From assembly GCF_014905175.1 (NCBI RefSeq), contig NC_057791.1:15442177-15506176 (forward strand): a DNA stretch of 64,000 bases, in the 5' to 3' direction. Below, piece by piece: positions 22,285 to 37,200 of the stretch. Each line of letters starts with the position of its first letter. The stretch's first letter is position 1. A program made the translations under genes and the position numbers. Under the pieces are notes generated by a model. That model had not been told where the DNA came from, made no database searches, and saw only the letters and a list, made by a program, of their open reading frames with translations. This DNA is from Aphidius gifuensis. Taxonomy: Eukaryota > Arthropoda > Insecta > Hymenoptera > Braconidae.

Positions 22285-25200
22285 ATGACTGTGTTGTTTC
22301 CATCGTTGATAACTAGTAATAAGAAGAATGATAATAATAATATTAAGTGGTTATTGAATGTTACAAATAATAATCAACAAAATCAAGATAATTTTAGTGA
22401 ATGGTGTTGGAGTAATAAGTACAGTCAAGGGGATCAAATACAGGGACTGGTGGTTGGTGGTAATTTGACAACCGCTACCACCACCAACCCCATCATGCCT
22501 CGGGCTATGTCGGCAAGACGTGGTTTGCAAGCAATTGGACTTATTCTTTTGACTGCTTATGCTACTATATTACTTTATCAAGCAGTTGTTGTACCTCGCC
22601 AGGTGAGAAATAAATTTTAAAATTATCATTTTTGCATATTTATCTTTTTTATGACTAACATGATGATGATTTAATTTTTAGTGGCCAGAGAACAATGAAA
22701 TTGAAGTTGGTGCTATGAATAATTTTGATGTTGATGCATCAGAAATACAAAAAACAATTATTGATGAAATACCAGTTACTCCGTCAGTTGCAACAGCAAC
22801 AATGGCACCATTTTCAACTGATCTCAATGATGTCTTTATCAGTGTCAAGACAACAAAACATTATCACTATTCACGTTTACCATCTATCATTGCCACGTGG
22901 TTTCAACATGCCAAAGATCAGGTTTGTTTATCTTTCTTATTTTTTTTCATTGATTTTTAGTTTTTCTTTTTGTGATAATTTTATGTAAATTGTTGTTGTT
23001 GATTTTGTTGTGACAGGGTAAGGTGGTTTTTTAATTAATTAATTTACTTGGTTTAATTAGAAAATTTTTATATTAATGAAATGTGAGAATATGGGATTTT
23101 TAATTATAAAATATTAGTTGCATATTATTTATACGGATGTGAACCCGGACTTGGTTTTTTTTCTTTTTTTTTGCATGATGTATACACTTTACAGTTGTTA
23201 ATGATCATGATGATGATATTATTATCTCGCTTTGGCTAATTGCGCGCATTGTGAGCACCTCACTGTTGGTGGTATAAACATTTTTAAAAAAATAATAAGA
23301 CAACAACAATCCTTTCTGGAATCTTCAAATGAAAAGAAACAGTTTGTTGGTTTTTTTTCTTGAGTAGCTTCTTTTTTTTTTTTTTAGTGAATATATATTT
23401 TTAAACCTGAGAAAATAATTAAGCCTGGGAACTGAGACATATTGTAGAAATGAAAAAAGAAAAAAACAATATAGTAATAATGACACGTAGTAGCTGTGAA
23501 TTATACAAGTTTTAATTTTGATTGGCGAATCTTTTGTATTCAAAGTAAGTTCTGCTTGCGTGTTGCAATTCGATTTGATGGTGAATTGGATATTGTGTTG
23601 TTTATGAGTTATAGCGTCTTGCATATACGATCATGTTTCGGTATCATCGTTTTTTTTTTTTTTCTCAGAAATATTATATTTATATTTTGAATTTTTATGT
23701 TTACATTGAACATGAATCTATAGATAGTTAAATATTTATACAGCGAGATAAATTAACAATCAATTTATTTAATTGGAATTGATAATCAATTGACATTAGT
23801 TGTTGAAAAGTTCATTGACTCATTATTGCACTGAACAGTTGAAAAAATAATAAAATAGAACGTTTTATGATTGCGTTTTAAAGATTCCAAATGATTTGAA
23901 ATAATTTTGCAATCTTGAAATTATCTATGATATCAAATGGTATCACTCATACCTTGAATAAACATAAAGCTATCAATAACGAAATATATTTAACAATATA
24001 AAATAATTAATAATTAATTATATCAATTTATTTAATAATAAAATTAAATGAATTTTTTGTTTTTTACATTCATTTTTATATGAAAAAAAAATTGATACAA
24101 AAGTAATAATAATTTTTAATAATTTGGATAAATTATTTTAAATAATCATCAAGGTATTTTGATAAATATAAACAAATTTATTTCATTAAAAATCAAGTTT
24201 TTATTTTTACTTATAAATACTAGCTTCAAGTACAAGTACATCAGCTGTAACTAAAGTCATCAAAATAGTCATAAAAAATTTCATAATTATAATCATAAAT
24301 AAGACTAAAAAAAAGGGGTTATTATTAATTAGTAAATTTACAGTCCGAGATATGTATGAATGGATTTTATTCATAAATGATTTCTAATCTCTTGATCATT
24401 AATGTCGATTAGGTTTTGTGATGTTTCAATGAAATTATTTCAAATTGAAGCAAGAATTTCTCATATAATTTGATATTGGAGAATAATATAATTTGCGGGG
24501 TAAGCAGCGAGTCAGAGTCTACCATTACTATGACTGACTCGGTTTGAATAAAACCGCAAACCTCCAATTTTCTCTCTTGGGTCCTTTGGTTGTTTAACTC
24601 TTGAAGAATAAAATGAGAAATATTTGTTTGAGCTTAGGTCACATTTATATATGTGTGTGTCTGTGCAAAAGATAATTGCAAGACCAATTGTTTTATTTAG
24701 TCGTATGAGTAGGAGTCTCGAAGATCCTCAATTATTTCTCTTTCTCTCTGTCCATGTAATCTTTATAATAATTTTTTTCTTTTAATTTTTTTTTATTCAT
24801 TATTAACCTACTTTTATTTATTCAATTTTTTTAATTTTCAAACATCAATTTCATGTGATAAAGCTGAGCCAACGAGTGTGTAAAAAAAATAAAATTAATG
24901 AAAACTTTTTTAAATATTAGTGGAAAAAAAAGAAGGATCAATTAATTAGCTGAATGTCCTTTTATGCATTTTTATATAAAGAGATTTATCTTTTGATTTT
25001 TAATTAACATATTTTATTAGTTTGAAAAAAATAAATAATAAGAAAGTTAGGGTCAGTGTGATCACACGCAGGTACATTCTATTTAAACTACATCTTCGTG
25101 TTTCTATACAAAAGTCATTGTCCTGATAAATGTTATCATTAAAATTATTAAGTATTATTATTTTACAATGACTTGAGTTTTTTTATTCAATTGTCAATGG

Positions 25201-28200
25201 TCTTTTTATGTTAAATAAAAATTATCTTACAGAATTTTATTCTTAAATAATTTAAAGGACAATTAAACGCGTAATATTTTTGTCTGACAATTGAACCAAT
25301 TGACTTGTGACGTTTTTTGGGAATAAATAAAAATGAATTGTGAAAATTTAGTAGCTTGATTCACTTGAAATTTGGTAGTTTTAAATGTCAAAAGTTTAAA
25401 TAATTTATTTTAAAATAAATACTCAAATAAAGCTGATAAAGAAATTGGCAATTTAAAATATTGTCGAGACAGAGTTAATTATTAATACAATTATCACCAT
25501 GTTTCGTGATGTCATGTTTATTTTTTTATTTTAATATATAGTTTATTGTTTCAACGAATGATCATGTTATCAGATCAAATTATGCATACCATAGATATTT
25601 ATACTTAACAAATCATTTTATTTTTTATTTTTTTTTTTGTTATTCAAGTATTTTTAGAGAATATTATTATAATCCAAAGTGCAAATTTTTAAATTGTCAA
25701 GTGGTACACCATTAAACAGCCAAGACACTTGATAAAAAGCTCATCGATTGATATTTTTAAAATAACATATAAAAATGTATGAATAAAATCCATTCATACA
25801 TATCTTGGACTGTAAATTTACTAATTAATAATAACCCCTTTTTTTTAGTCTTATTTATGATTATAATTATGAAATTTTTTATGACTATTTTGATGACTTT
25901 AGTTACAGCTGATGTACTTGTACTTGAAGCTAGTATTTATAAGTAAAAATAAAAACTTGATTTTTAATGAAATAAATTTGTTTATATTTATCAAAATACC
26001 TTGATGATTATTTAAAATAATTTATCCAAATTATTAAAAATTATTATTACTTTTGTATCAATTTTTTTTTCATATAAAAATGAATGTAAAAAACAAAAAA
26101 TTCATTTAATTTTATTATTAAATAAATTGATATAATTAATTATTAATTATTTTATATTGTTAAATATATTTCGTTATTGATAGCTTTATGTTTATTCAAG
26201 GTATGAGTGATACCATTTGATATCATAGATAATTTCAAGATTGCAAAATTATTTCAAACCATTTGGAATCTTTAAAACGCAATCATAAAACGTTCTATTT
26301 TATTATTTTTTCAACTGTTCAGTGCAATAATGAGTCAATGAACTTTTCAACAACCAATGTGCATTGATTATCAATTCCAATTAAATAAATTGATTGTTAA
26401 TTCATATATTAAATGCCTTTTTCGAGTTCCCAGTTAAGTGTCTTTGTTCTTGTTTTAATTATAAATATTTTTGTCGTATATTATTGCTCATCATATTTTA
26501 ATATTCAACTCTAAAATGTTTGTTCGTGTTGTGGAACATCTCCGGGTTGTTTTGTTTTCTTTTCATTATATTTTCAACAGCTTGTGTATTATTTTTACCA
26601 CTCGTTATGTTTTGTCACGATAAATATACTTGCAGGTGTTGTTTGCCTACTTAAGATGTTCTATCATGTTCTATTCAATATAAATGTGTCTTGATTTTTT
26701 TGTCTCTCTTGCAACTCTTCAACTGGATATCCAGTGAAAGGGGAGACTCTTGGAAAAGTTGTTCATCATTGTATACACACATATAATATTTAAAACATGG
26801 TTCTGCGATAGTTTGATTATCTATGCTTTGGTTAAAAATAAAAAACCACAATAAAAAAATAAAAATAATTATTATTATCCTGTGTGTTATCTTTAGTAAG
26901 ATATTTTTCAACATAAATTTTTATTTTTTTTCGCTATCTCGAAGACTAAACAAATAATTGTTTAGCAAAAAAAAAAAAAAATTGTAACTCAATATTTTTC
27001 ATAGAATCAGTTGATAATTCAGCTTTATTTATATTTATTTATTTCTTGTGTTTCAGACTTGGTTTTTTACTGACCGTGATGACCAGTACTTTCAAAATCA
27101 AACAAGTAAGTTAATCAGTTAATTTTTAATATTAGAATATTTAAAAAATTAACCATGCTAAATTATTCATAAAAACTTTGAATAAATAACTAAGAAAAAT
27201 AATTAATAATGACAGTAATCACTTGAAAAAAAAAGTTTAATATTCTTTCTACTATTTAAAACTCGAAATATATATTTAAAATACTTTCTAAATTACAAAA
27301 ATCGATAAATAAAAATTTTTTCTAAAACAAAATTTATTTAATATAATAAGTTTAAATTCAAATTTAATTCTCATATTTATATCCTTGCTCAATTCAACTA
27401 TCTAAAATATAATCTTATCTAAAAATTACCCTTAATTTTAGTATTCAAAAAGTAATTATAGCATCTCAATTAAATCCACAAAATAATCAAGTTTAAATAT
27501 CCAAAGAAATAATTAAATCTCAGCCGATATTTGTTAAATTTTACCTCAAAAAAATTCTGTTTTACTTGACAAATAAATATGTCAATATAAAAATAAAAAT
27601 TTGCAATATTATAAATGTATAATGTAGAACATAAAAGAGTTCTTATTATCATTATAAAAAGAAGATTGAGTATGTGATGAATTTACAAGAAGCTTGCCAA
27701 AGGCAAAATCTATATTGGCGCCAAACTATATTTATCTGAACATTGATCTTTTTGTCTCTCGAGGGAATACTTTAGTATCAAGTTAATGTCATCATGGTAA
27801 TAGTTTTAATACACACATTAACAATTTTCATTAAATTATTAATCCATCCATATTTCATCATAATTTATCCAACAATAATTCTCGAATAATTTGATTAAAA
27901 TTTCATTAAACAATTAACAAAATCATTGGACCAATTAATGTTTTAAAAATCAATTAATTTGTCATTAAAATTAACAATATATTTTCAATAATATTTATAA
28001 CAAATTAGCAACAAAAATAAAGTCATTAATCAAAATTTTCGTTTGAAAATAAATGAATTTTAATAAAAAAAAAAATATAAAAATAAATCTTCTGAACAAG
28101 ATTAAATAGATAGATAATAAAAACGGTAAATTTTACTTGCGGGATTAATATTGTAGAGTCAATGCAAAAATTTACTTGGAGGTGCATGAACGTGTCCAAG

Positions 28201-31200
28201 TTCTATATGATCGCCAAAGGCACGGGTGTGGTCAAGCGGAACGATGTAAAAAAAAAAAAAATATGAAATAATAATAAAAAGTTGTATTGAATAGGCTCAT
28301 GGTATCACGACCAGGACCATTGTACTCCAACAGAATGCTCATGTTTTGCTATAACATTTTTATATTTTTATTTACTCGTTATATATATTTTTTTTAAATT
28401 TTTTTTCGAAGGGACATGATACAGGAATATTATATAACTAGCGTAAAAATTGGAGTAAACAATGAGAGTAAAAAAATATAATAAAAAATATATTTATATA
28501 TGACATGATAAAGAAAAAAAGTACTCAGTTTTATATACAAGATGATATTATGAGCTGAACAAGATTTTATAAGGGCCGCTAAAATAAAATCAAGAAGAAA
28601 ATTGTGCGCGCACGCGAACCCTCGGGCACTGTCCGACATTTGACCTTTGCACGCGCAACTGCACCCTTTTGCTTCTTCTTATATATTGAGAATTATTATT
28701 TATATTTAATCTTGTCTGGCTTCTTTATCCTTGAATTAAAAAATTTCTTGTTTTTCATCAATTTATTTTGGATTAACAGCTTTATTTTAAATACAATTTT
28801 TATACAGGGAAAATAAAATTATTTGATGAATTTTTTTTTTGACATTTTTTGATGGTAAATTAACATTTGAACAAAATTTTTGTATTTATTTTTTTTTAAC
28901 GTTGAGTTATTGCTTAGGTAAAAGTTAAAATTAAAATAATATTAATTTTTTTTCAAGCTTTTATTCAATTTCGAAATTTACACAAAAAAAAACGAAAAAA
29001 TTTCGTTTAAATTTTGATAGAAAATTGACATTTAAAACGTAAAAAAAATATTAAATACTCAATTGAAATTTTCAATTGATAAATTGAAATATTTTCGACT
29101 AATTTTTCAATTAAAATTTTCAAAAAAAAAATTGTAGATCTATAATTTAACATACAAAAAAAAAATTCGAAATTAAAAAATTTTTTTTTTCTATAAATGT
29201 AAGCAGGTATTTTGAGAAAATAAATAAAATATATATAAAAATTGTTGATTAAAAATAAAATAATTCTATGCATGAAAAAATAATAATAAATATTTATTGT
29301 TAATATTATTTTTATTATTGGGTATAAATTAATTTGTTTTTTTAAATTACAGATGGTCACATGATAAATACAAAATGTTCTTCATCTCACAATCGTCGAG
29401 CCTTGTGTTGCAAAATGTCAGTGGAATTTGATAGATTTCTGGAATCCGGAAAAAAGTAAGTTATAGTTTTTATTTTTTTTAAATAATAATTTAAATTATT
29501 AATATTGAAAATATATATTGAAAATTTATTATTTATTCGAGATATTATTACGATCGTTGGTGGTCTCCCGTGTAATTCGAAAAAATATTAAAGTGTCAGT
29601 GTGTGCGTGAAATATATTACAAAATTAAAGACAGCATGCGTGAGATGAATCTATAAAACTTGTGCTTTAAATATATATTACGAGAAATGAGTTGAAAGAA
29701 AGACAGTAGAAGAAAAAAAAAGAAAAAGTTTGTGTCTCATTTACGCTACGGGCGTTAAATAACTTTCACGAAATGAAATACGTCCCACACACCTTCATAC
29801 TTAATTCTTTTATTACTAGTTATATATTTTTTTTATCCAGAAAACTTATGGCTAATTAGATAAACTAATTAATACCACCGTGTCTTCACCAAGTTGTCTC
29901 AATTTTCAAAAATTATATTAAGTTTTTAAAATATTATATTTAAATTTATTTTTTATATTTGATTTATATTTTTTTGTTGTTGTTTTTCTTCAAAGTCAAT
30001 TATTAAAATTTACCATACAAATAAGTTGTCATCCTGATGAATTTGATGGAAAAAAAATTAGTTAAAAAAGTCAATTTTTAAAAGCGCGAATGAATTTTGA
30101 AGTTATAATATTTATTTTTCGCGCCACAAGGAAATATGTAGCTGAGAAAAATTTACAAATACAAAATTCGTTCCTGCATTGACAGATTAATATTTTCGAT
30201 TTATTTTTTTTGCAACAACTGGATTAAAATACGAACTAATTCGTGGAATAAATTTCACAAAATTAATCTTTATAATTAACAAGGAAAAGTTAACAATTAT
30301 TACTAATTATTTTATGTCCATATCTGTAAATGTAAATTTTATTATTTAAAATAACTACTGATTTTTTATTGTTAATTTTCAAGCTAAATTATCGCAACTT
30401 ATCACAAAAATAAGCCTGAATTCTGTCTAACCTTGTGCAAAAAAAATCAATCGAAAAGGTCAATTGGTAAATGTAGGATCCAATTATTAACTTGTAGCTC
30501 TTGATTATTTTCGCCAGCCCGCAGTCCGTAAATGATGAGTCAGTAAAACTAAATATTTTTTACTTTTTAATTATCTTTGGTGTATTCATGTCATCTTTAA
30601 ATAATTCACTTCTTTAAATTGTTTTTTTTTTTTGCACAAAAATAATACGCGTATATGTATTAAAACATTTTAAACGGAGTAAAAGTGTTTCAAGTGTCAC
30701 ATGCGGGCCACCCTTGCAAGCCCTATCTCATTACCCTTCAAATAAATTATATATTTAATAAAAAAAAAATTCATCAATACATACACAATTTACTCGTATA
30801 TATTATCCATATATTCAATCGGTTTTTTAATCAAACTTGAGGCTACTTTGATAACTCTGTACCATTTAATTTGTCACAATCTGACGAGAGCAATTCTCTT
30901 ATAAATAATCTCAGCTTTTCAGCTCCAATTCCATAATAAATTTAAAAAAAAAAATATACATCTGCAGAAAGAAAAAAAAAAAACGAAAAAATATATGTAT
31001 GTATGTATTTATGAATGCCAGATAGGATGTCTCCAGGCAAGACCGATTAACATATCGAAAACCATCCTATTTTTTTGTACTCGATTTACCAGTTACTTTT
31101 TAAACTTCCCAAAGGCAATGTATACATTTGAAATAAGTGTATGTTACACAAAATAAATTTTTATATTCATTCATTTCTATGCTTAAAATTGTATATATTT

Positions 31201-34200
31201 CATAAAAATACATGTCATAATTTTTTTTTAAACAAGCAAATAACCCAACAAATAATTAAATTTAAAAAAAAATATAATTATAATTTTCGTCGTTCAAATG
31301 CATCAATTAAGGTATTATTTTTAGAGCTTTTAATCGATATCAATCTCTGATAATTAGTCAAAATGTTGGAGAATAAAATCAGGATAATTACAACTGTGTA
31401 TTTTTTTTTTTTTTCATTTTACCAGAGATGTTGTAAAAATTCTTAAAATGGAAATACAGGAAATAAAAAAAAATCAAGAAATTGAAAGAAAGATAAAAAA
31501 AATTATATTGAAAAGAGGATCAAAGAAAAAAGAAAAAAAAAAAAAAAACTTGTCCTGCTGCTGGTGACTGCAAGGTGGTTAGTGCATGTTCCTTTAGGAC
31601 TCTTTTGCGGCTTGCGTGACTTCCCCTGGGTACATGACTTACATACGAGCTGTTGCATGGTAATGCAGCGTAATAAGCGTTTAGACAACGACGAAATGGC
31701 ACTCATAGCTATATACATATATTTCTTCGTCGTTCATTATAACTCCACCTCTTAAATTACTTTTTTTTTTTTTAATTTATTTACTTTTATCTCGCTTTTT
31801 TCTCATCTCTCTTTTTCTTTTCTTCGTTTTCTCAATTGCTGACATGTTTTTTTTTTGCTGAGTCAGTCACTCTGCACCCCGTGCCACTGTTTTTATATCT
31901 CTTCAACATATTTTTTTTCTTTTTTTTTTTTTTTAAAGTATATATCTCTATTATTCTCATTATTAGAATTTTTTAGCTGTGTCATTGTCTATTCTCCTTT
32001 TTTTTTTTTACTTTGTACTACCGATAGAATCAAATCTACGAATTTTAGTTGATTCAAAAGACATTTTATTTATTTTATTTGTTAATTTAAATTTTTTCTA
32101 AATATTAAATATGGTGATAGACAAGACGAAAGTAATTTTGTAATTATTTTTTGATTGATTTAGTTGATAAATTAATATGTCATATGTATATTTTATTTTT
32201 GAATAATAAATTTCATTTTTTTTTTTTTTTGATTTTATGGGTGATGATGATGATTTTTGTGGGGCTTTGAATTATTAGGAGATATTTATATTTTAAATAT
32301 TTTTGTGATTTTGACAACAGGTGGTTGACGAAGAAGCCAGTCATATGACTTTGATTAATACCGAATTTTGGGTTATTTTTTAATTCTTTTTATAAATTTG
32401 TGATGAAGATTTTATGGCTTTAAAATATAAAAAATAATAATGTATACATATTGTGATTTATTTGAACGTATCAAAGTCAAAGATATGTATGTATTATTTG
32501 AACAAAGAGCTGTCCTCTCTCATGTCTATAGTCAAATAACCGAGTGGCAATTAATTTGACCCAAATGCCAATTGATTTATTCAACTTGGCAACGATAAAT
32601 TCACATGTGTATTATTATTCTGATGATGATTTGCGTGGCTCTCAATTGAATGAATGTAATGAATTAATGATTGAGTTTTTTATTTTATTTTTTTTCGTAG
32701 TGATTATCTTGATACAACAGTTTTGTTCAGTGCATGTTGATATAGACTGTTTAATTTATCTGTTAATAATCGTATAGTCTTTCTTTTTTTCCAGTATTGA
32801 TTCTAGCAAATCATCTACACATTTAAAATTTATTATGAATATTTAACATTGGTTTTATTCCTAAAATTCTATTCAATATTTCTCTCATGTTTGACAACAA
32901 AAATATCCACTAGCAAGTTGAAAAATAAATAAATTACATATTTATCCAAGTATATTTAATAATGATTTTATCAATAATACATAATAACAAATTCAAAAAA
33001 TAAATAAAAATAAAAATAAACATTTCATACAATATTTTAAAGATAAATATTAACAAACTTAAATTAAAAAAAATAATAATAAACAGTCATTAAAATACAA
33101 TGACTAATTAATTAATTTTTAAATAAATTAATTTTAAATTTATCCAAGATATATGATAATAGTAAATTTAAAAAAATAAATAAATTGTTAAATGCAATAT
33201 TTATTTATTTATTGTATATATACTGTTGTTGTAATTTTGAAAAAATTCGAAATAGTCATTGTCTCATTGTACATTACTATATGCTTGTTATAATTTTTCT
33301 AATGATTAATTTTAAATACCAATTCACACTGCAATATTATTTTTTCTATTGGGAAATTATTTACCATCAGGATAATTTATATTTCAGTATGATTTTATTA
33401 GGGAGAATTATGTTAAAGATATTTCTGTCATGATATACCTTAAAAATAGCTGAGTAATTATATATTTTTTTAATTTTTAAAAACGTTTCTCAGCTGATCT
33501 GACAGTTTAATCTGATTTCTATCTGGTGATATTTAGTCAGATCTAATCACACATAAGACCAGATCAGACTAGATAAAATCAACTCTACTTAGATCCAATC
33601 AAATGTGATCAGATATGATTATATCAGTTCATTTTCATCTGAAAAACATGAAGAAAAAAATGATACAACATGATACAAATGTTTGTGTTTTAAATTTTTT
33701 CAATATATTGGAAAAAAATATGTGTATTTATATTTTGGAGTAGCTGCATGATATGAATGTTGCGTGTCCTGCTATTTGCAGATTCGCCTGATGTGGTCTG
33801 GTGGTGCTCCAGGAACTGGTTTGCACCTGATACTAGCCTTGCGATCGGATGACGCCTTTCAATCCTTGGTTTTCGCATTTCACCCTTCTTTCATATACTT
33901 TTTATCTCTCTTTCTCTCTTTTTCTTTGCCCTTGTTTTTTAATATTATTTTTTTTTACCTTTATTTTTTTTTTATTTATATTTTATCGTCGTCTCTTCTT
34001 CATGATCAACAGCTCTTCTCATCCACATATTTTTTCGCTTATATTTATATTTATTTTTTTTCTTTTTTATACATGTATATGCTAACGCCGAGGTTAAACT
34101 ATATAGCGACCCATTATCGTTCTTGGGTAATTCAATAAATTTTTTGGGTCCAAGCTGAGCCATTATGTAGTATCCTATGTCTTTGAAAAGCGTCAGAAGT

Positions 34201-37200
34201 ATTTATACTAGTCTCCTCTTACATATTGAGTTTATATCTACATGTAAATGTATATTTATATAGAAAAATTATTATTCCTGGATCAACGGTAGTCATCTTG
34301 ATTATATAGGCAACATACACAAGATCGCTATATGCGAAAACTAAATTATGATAAGAATATTGTACCTGTCATTTTTATTTTACACTTCAGTTGTTTATTG
34401 TTTCTTTATTTTTTAAGTATACAATAACTTTTTGAGATGCTGGATAGTTTTTTTTCATTTTTTTCAACAAAAAGCAGTGCATGTCAGTCCTAATGACCGC
34501 ATCATCATTATCATCTTCACTGACAAATACCGTGTTTTACGATACAAGGAAAAAATATCACGTCGTTTGAAAAATTATTATACATCTTCATGCTTACCGA
34601 GCATGACGAATTTTCTTATTTCTATTCTCATTTTGAAAAGTCGCTGCTTATTATTTATATTTATATTTTTTTTCTTTTATTGCAAATATATTTTATTCTT
34701 TTTTTTTTTTCATCATGAATATATATTGATAATCAGGATGTGCTTGAATGCGTTATGAGATTTTTCAAAATTTACATTTGTAACTTATTTCTACTGTATT
34801 CCCATCTTTTTATCTTCATTACACATACATACAGCATTAACTAGAATTTATGTGCTGATTTGGATGACTGAATGTTAACAAGAATCCAAGAATTTTATAT
34901 CTCTTTTATTTTTTTAAAACAAAAATTAAATAAATTATTGTATATTATTGTTGAAAAGTTCATTGACTCATTATTGCATTGAACAGTTGAAAAAATAATA
35001 AAATAGAACGTTTTATGATTGCGTTTTAAAGATTCCAAATGATTTGAAATAATTTTGCAACCTTGAAATTATCTATGATATCAAATGGTATCACTCATAC
35101 CTTGAATAAACATAAAGCTATCAATAACGAAATATATTTAACAATATAAAATAATTAATAATTAATTATATCAATTTATTTAATAATAAAATTAAATGAA
35201 TTTTTTGTTTTTTACATTCATTTTTATATGAAAAAAAAATTGATACAAAAGTAATAATAATTTTTAATAATTTGGATAAATTATTTTAAATAATCATCAA
35301 GGTATTTTGATAAATATAAACAAATTTATTTCATTAAAAATCAAGTTTTTATTTTTACTTATAAATACTAGCTTCAAGTACAAGTACATCAGCTGTAACT
35401 AAAGTCATCAAAATAGTCATAAAAAATTTCATAATTATAATCATAAATAAGACTAAAAAAAAGGGGTTATTATTAATTAGTAAATTTACAGTCCAAGATA
35501 TGTATGAATGGATTTTATTCATACATTTTTATATGTTATTTTAAAAATATCAATCGATGAGCTTTTTATCAAGCGTCCTGGCTGTTTAATAGTGTACCAC
35601 TTGACAATTTCTAGACATTAAAAAATATGAAACAAGTGTGTAGTTCATTTTATTTTTATGGTTTTATTTGAATTTATACTTTTTCAAGTATTTTTAATGT
35701 ATACATGTATATAGTAGCAATTTTTGTTATCAATGCTTTATTTTATTCTGCATATATACACACAGTGTCTATACATATTTCTTGCTTAGTTAAAACTCTC
35801 CGGAAGTACCTCGTTGACTGGACGGCAACTTGATCATTGGCACATCCGCCACTCTGTCTCACACATACTACATTATACTATAAACTACATGAATAATTTT
35901 TTTCACAAAAAAATAACAACGAAAGAGAGAAAAAAAGCTTCAATAATTTATGTTGATTCCAAAGATTAAAAAAAAAAATTAACCAAGTTTATAAATTCAA
36001 AATCTTTTTTATTTTACAAAAAAAAAAATTAAAATAAACCTGCGATCGAACGATCAGAGAAACATGTAGTGCTTCTCGTTATCAAATTTTAAATTATCAA
36101 TACTTTGACGTGAGACCGTGTTGAGTGGAATTTTAATTAGCCTACTTAATTTTAAATTTGCTTAATATTCTAATTTTAAATATATTACGAAATGTTTGAA
36201 ATAACGCCGAGGCTAGAACAACATATTTTTTCAAACAGAAAAAAACAACCATCATATATTTTGTATAGAAAACATATGAGATAAATTAATGACATTACTA
36301 AATGATGAGTTTAGTGATAAATATTAATTAATTAATTATCATATGGATAAATAAATACCCAGACTCGTAGAAATTTCTGAATTTTTATTTTTATAAACTC
36401 GATAGAAATCAGTTCAAGTTGAAATTGAATCTTACAAGTTTGGTAATCGAATATCCAGCAAAAAATAAACTGGTATATGTCAGTAAAAAAAAAAAGAACC
36501 TGTAAAAATTTAGTGGTCAATATCCACCTCATTACGTATCGAGTAACTAGAAAAACTGTGAAACCAACATGCAGCTTTTGTTTCACTGTTTTTTATTTAA
36601 AAAAATTCTTTTTTTTTCTATGTATTCTTAAGAAACATAAAGCTGTTTAAAAAATTTAAAACAACTTTCGAACGACTTTTTGAACTTGAATATGTGAAAT
36701 AAAAAAAATGAAATATCTATGAATTAATATTTCAAAAAGTTTTCAAAGACAACAATAAATTTGATACATCTCATTTGAAATTTCGAGTTTCTATCAGTTT
36801 TAAAGGCGATACTTTTAAAAATATATGTATAAAATTTCAGAAATATTACAAAGAAAATAAAAAGGAAAAAAAAAATAAATGACAAAAGTATTAATATTAC
36901 AATATTCTTGAATTAATTAGCTTGGTCTTATACTGGGCTTATATATACTTTATGACATAAAATTTGCATATGAAAATACATGTGTTCATGATGTTGAGAA
37001 TCAACTAATCACTGGATTATGCATCTAGACATTTAACACAAAAGCATACAAGCACATTCATGCTTAATTCTTGGACTTAAGACATAATTCTCATCATCAA
37101 AAACCATGAAGAATATACAAAACAACGTATTCTCTAACAGTGGCTATACAACATTTTGAGTTTGTCGTAATTTATGCATCACTCATGGTGGCAAGCATTA

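Larger units (their letters stand above)
22922..27056 (+). other. Fringe intron 2
   Basis: This 4.1-kb intron is AT-rich. It carries an inverted repeat pair (23754-24376 and 25778-26400) and a few less AT-rich patches, for example TAATTGCGCGCATTGTGAGC near 23238. The short open frames in it overlap the repeats or lack coding character. Confidence 0.8.

Noticed and set aside
33185..33433. 82-codon frame with an almost identical twin at 41929-42177
   Set aside because: Both lie in the two copies of repeat R2. Similarity is explained by DNA identity, and the composition follows the AT bias.
33764..34138. 124-codon frame ending in Phe/Ile/Tyr-rich sequence
   Set aside because: Produced by a T-rich tract in fringe intron 4; there is no start context, splice support or homology.
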